A stretch of 64,000 nucleotides of DNA from Paragorgia papillata (Eukaryota; Cnidaria; Anthozoa; Scleralcyonacea; Coralliidae): positions 10,806,501 through 10,870,500 of the forward strand of contig JAWNZC010000351.1 of assembly GCA_035771165.1 (NCBI GenBank). Direction: 5' to 3'. Both the position numbers and the translations under genes were made by a program. The notes under the pieces were generated by a model. It had not been told where the DNA came from, ran no database searches, and saw only the letters and a program-made list of their open reading frames with translations. Below, one piece after another: positions 1 through 64,000 of this stretch. Each line of letters starts with the position of its first letter. The first letter of the stretch is position 1.

Positions 1-1137
1 AGATATTTAGATCACTTTTAATATCATAAATACAAATATCTTTGTTCTTGTAAATAAGTTTGTTCTTGATAGCACACTGTGTCCGTACCTACCTAAAGAA
101 ATACCAAATGGTTTTCCGTGTTTGGATACTCTGATCCAAACACGCGGGAAATTGCGAGACTGGAGAAAAGCGTAACAAAACACGAGCCGTAGGCGAGTGT
201 TTTTAGCTTTTCGAAAGTCGAGCAATTTCCCAAGTGTTTGGATAAGAGTCTCCAAACACGGAAAAAAACATTTGGTATTTCTTTTATAAAATAATCACAA
301 GTGAATATGATATACTGTCCGACATTTTCAAAAAATCGTTTTGGCGGGAATTTTCCGTGTTTGGATACTCTGATCCAAACACGGCAATTGACCAATCAGG
401 GCTCGCGTAGTATACATGTTATTTTATAATACTTTTTATAACATAGATATAATATAACGGCGTTTCTGACTGGCTACTGTGTGTGTGCTCCATTTAACAA
501 TTAGAAAACGAGGACGAGTTTTCTAATTGTTTTAGTATCAACCATAAACAACTTTTCTTTAACGTAAAGAAGTCTTATCAAACATTGTTCTAAATGTTCA
601 GATAGTTTTACCTTTTTGTTTGCAGAAGTCTCCCCATACATAATGCAGAGCAGTTCGATGGCGTATGGTAAACAATCGCTCACAAAACACAAGATTGTAA
701 CTACTTTGCTTCAACTCTTACGCTTTTTTCGTGCTCTCCCAACTTCCCGCGTGCATCCATAACCCAATGGAGCACGCCAAACCATGAATGATTTCTTAAA
801 CTCGGGCTAGCTCGGCTAACCGGGCTGACTCGTGTCACGAAGTTTTTTCCTCGGCCGCAAAAGGAGATTTGAATTCACGTTTAGACTTGTTTACATCTAA
901 ACTAAACCAATTCTTCTTAGGGAATTTAGTTTATGCGAGTTTTAAAACCACAGTAAGATCCTAATAAATCGTGTGAGCCAAGTTAACCGGGCTGAAGTAG
1001 CCAGGCTCATGTAATCAGCCCCTTAATACAGGATTTAAAATTTTTTTAAATCGTCGTTATCAACCCTTTTAAGTTAATTTGGAAAGTTTAGTTTCATCAG
1101 AAAGATTTTGTTTAGTTCTAAATACTTATTTAAATAC
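1..1137. other. Intronic sequence after exon 50; dispersed short inverted repeats, no gene
   Basis: I see no further dynein exon. Several copies of the motif GTTTGGATACTCTGATC with its reverse complement lie at about 106-145, 236-258 and 355-385. The remainder is AT-rich with nothing recognisable. Confidence 0.6.
93..392. repeat. Clustered foldback pieces of the CCAAACAC family
   Basis: CCGTGTTTGGATACTCTGAT followed closely by its complement ATCCAAACACG occurs at both ends of this 300-base stretch. The same core appears in the hairpins near 1.6 kb and 61.5 kb. Confidence 0.6.
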
Positions 1138-63025
<61,888 letters not shown>

Positions 63026-64000
63026 CTATATATGAACAATGGCAACATATGATCACATACTACCTCAAACATATGTCACCATTTTGAAACACAAGTTGCA
63101 GCTTATACACTGTGACTGGCCACGTGTTGTGGCTCCCATGCAAGGGTTTATAGGGTATGTGATCCACTCGGTTACTGTACGTCTCATGGGAAACGTTTTT
63201 GTTCTTAGTACGTTGTGACGTCATCTGTGCATCGTTAAAACAGACAATGCAACGACAAAATAGAATAGCGCGTAGCAAACTATAAGAATAATTAAATATA
63301 TCTCAGTTCACTAAAACAATTAGGTCATTCGCTCTCAATATTTATGAAAGTTGACTCTGGTTTTTCTTCACTGTCATTGATAATCTTTGATAACTTGATA
63401 ACTTTGGCAGAAATTTCAGTCTCGTTATCTAATTGTTGATTATCATTACAAACAACGCGATAAGCCGTTCTACAATTAAAAATGGCGGCATAAAGTACGA
63501 GAATGATAACCATTTCTCAAATAAGAGAGCAGATATCGTAAAACTATTAACATTTTCAAATACTACGTTGAAGGGACAAAGTAATTCATTTTCCTTCCTT
63601 TTAATTATTGTTCTTCTAAATTTTGAGAAACATTCTGTTGGTTAGGCTTTCAATCTAAGTCGTAAAACTATTACCATTTTCAAGCATTGCATTGAATGGG
63701 ACTTTTATTTACAAAGTAATTCATTTTTTTACTGAAGTTCTCCTTTAATCATTGTCTTTCCAATTTTTTAACAACAGTCTGTAGATTGTATAGGCTTTCA
63801 ATCTCATATCACCAAAGTCAGGTCAAAATTGACGATATGACGTCAAAATTAAAAAGAAAATTCCCTTATACGTCAAAATCAAGCCGTTATATTAAAACTC
63901 AAAATGGCGGCATAAAATACGAGAATGGTAACGTGATTTCTCGAGTACGAGAGCAGATATCGTAAAACTATCAACATAAACATGAGATTTAATTAAGGTG
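63026..64000. other. Intron upstream of exon 1, with a threefold degenerate repeat
   Basis: AATGGCGGCATAAAGTACGA and GCAGATATCGTAAAACTA occur near 63481-63545 and again near 63904-63970; a third partial copy (TCGTAAAACTATTACCATT) starts at 63659. No dynein exon was found here. Confidence 0.6.

Noticed and set aside
63325..63513. Possible upstream dynein exon (62-codon frame)
   Set aside because: Sequence does not resemble the segment preceding the AAA2 P-loop, and the area is part of a local repeat.

Overview
This is eukaryotic DNA from an animal, and almost the whole window is one gene. An axonemal dynein heavy chain of the single-headed inner-arm class (closest to the DNAH3/DNAH7/DNAH12 group from remembered family sequence; the exact paralogue is not settled) runs on the minus strand. 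I could follow 50 consecutive internal exons from 63025 down to 1138. All 49 introns between them are GT-AG, and the exon lengths (6176 bases, 2058 codons plus 2 bases) close in one open frame, so this stretch looks like an intact, functional gene. The fragment starts at the AAA2 P-loop and ends in the C-terminal region after AAA6. The tail, linker and AAA1 lie beyond base 64000, and the last few hundred residues lie before base 1.

Layout along the protein, from high to low coordinates: AAA2 (63.0-56.4 kb), AAA3 (55.8-47.9 kb), AAA4 (46.9-40.8 kb), stalk helix CC1 (37.6-34.5 kb), microtubule-binding domain (32.4-29.7 kb), stalk helix CC2 (27.2-26.9 kb), AAA5 (26.2-17.8 kb), and the AAA6 and C-terminal region (15.5-1.1 kb). 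Introns range from 80 to about 3260 bases.

The introns are crowded with small non-autonomous transposons, foldback elements, SINEs and simple-sequence arrays. Several insertions can be dated relative to each other because one sits inside another with a clean target duplication: a TAA-flanked element inside a TTAA-flanked element at 10.3-11.6 kb, a TTA-flanked element inside another TTAA-type copy at 57.8-58.2 kb, and a three-deep nest at 38.7-40.7 kb. The middle layer of that last nest carries a broken RecQ-like helicase; a second helicase fragment lies at 54.6-54.8 kb. There are 5S-rRNA-derived and tRNA-derived SINE pieces, a mariner-like element with a fragment of its transposase, a LINE 3' end, hammerhead-ribozyme-like motifs inside foldback repeats, and many arrays with a 5-base period.

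The low GC content, tRNA- and 5S-headed SINEs, dense foldback elements and long intron-rich ciliary gene suggest a marine invertebrate, most likely a cnidarian (anthozoan). That assignment is inference from repeat style, not proof. No bacterial genes, operons, CRISPR arrays or complete second genes were found.
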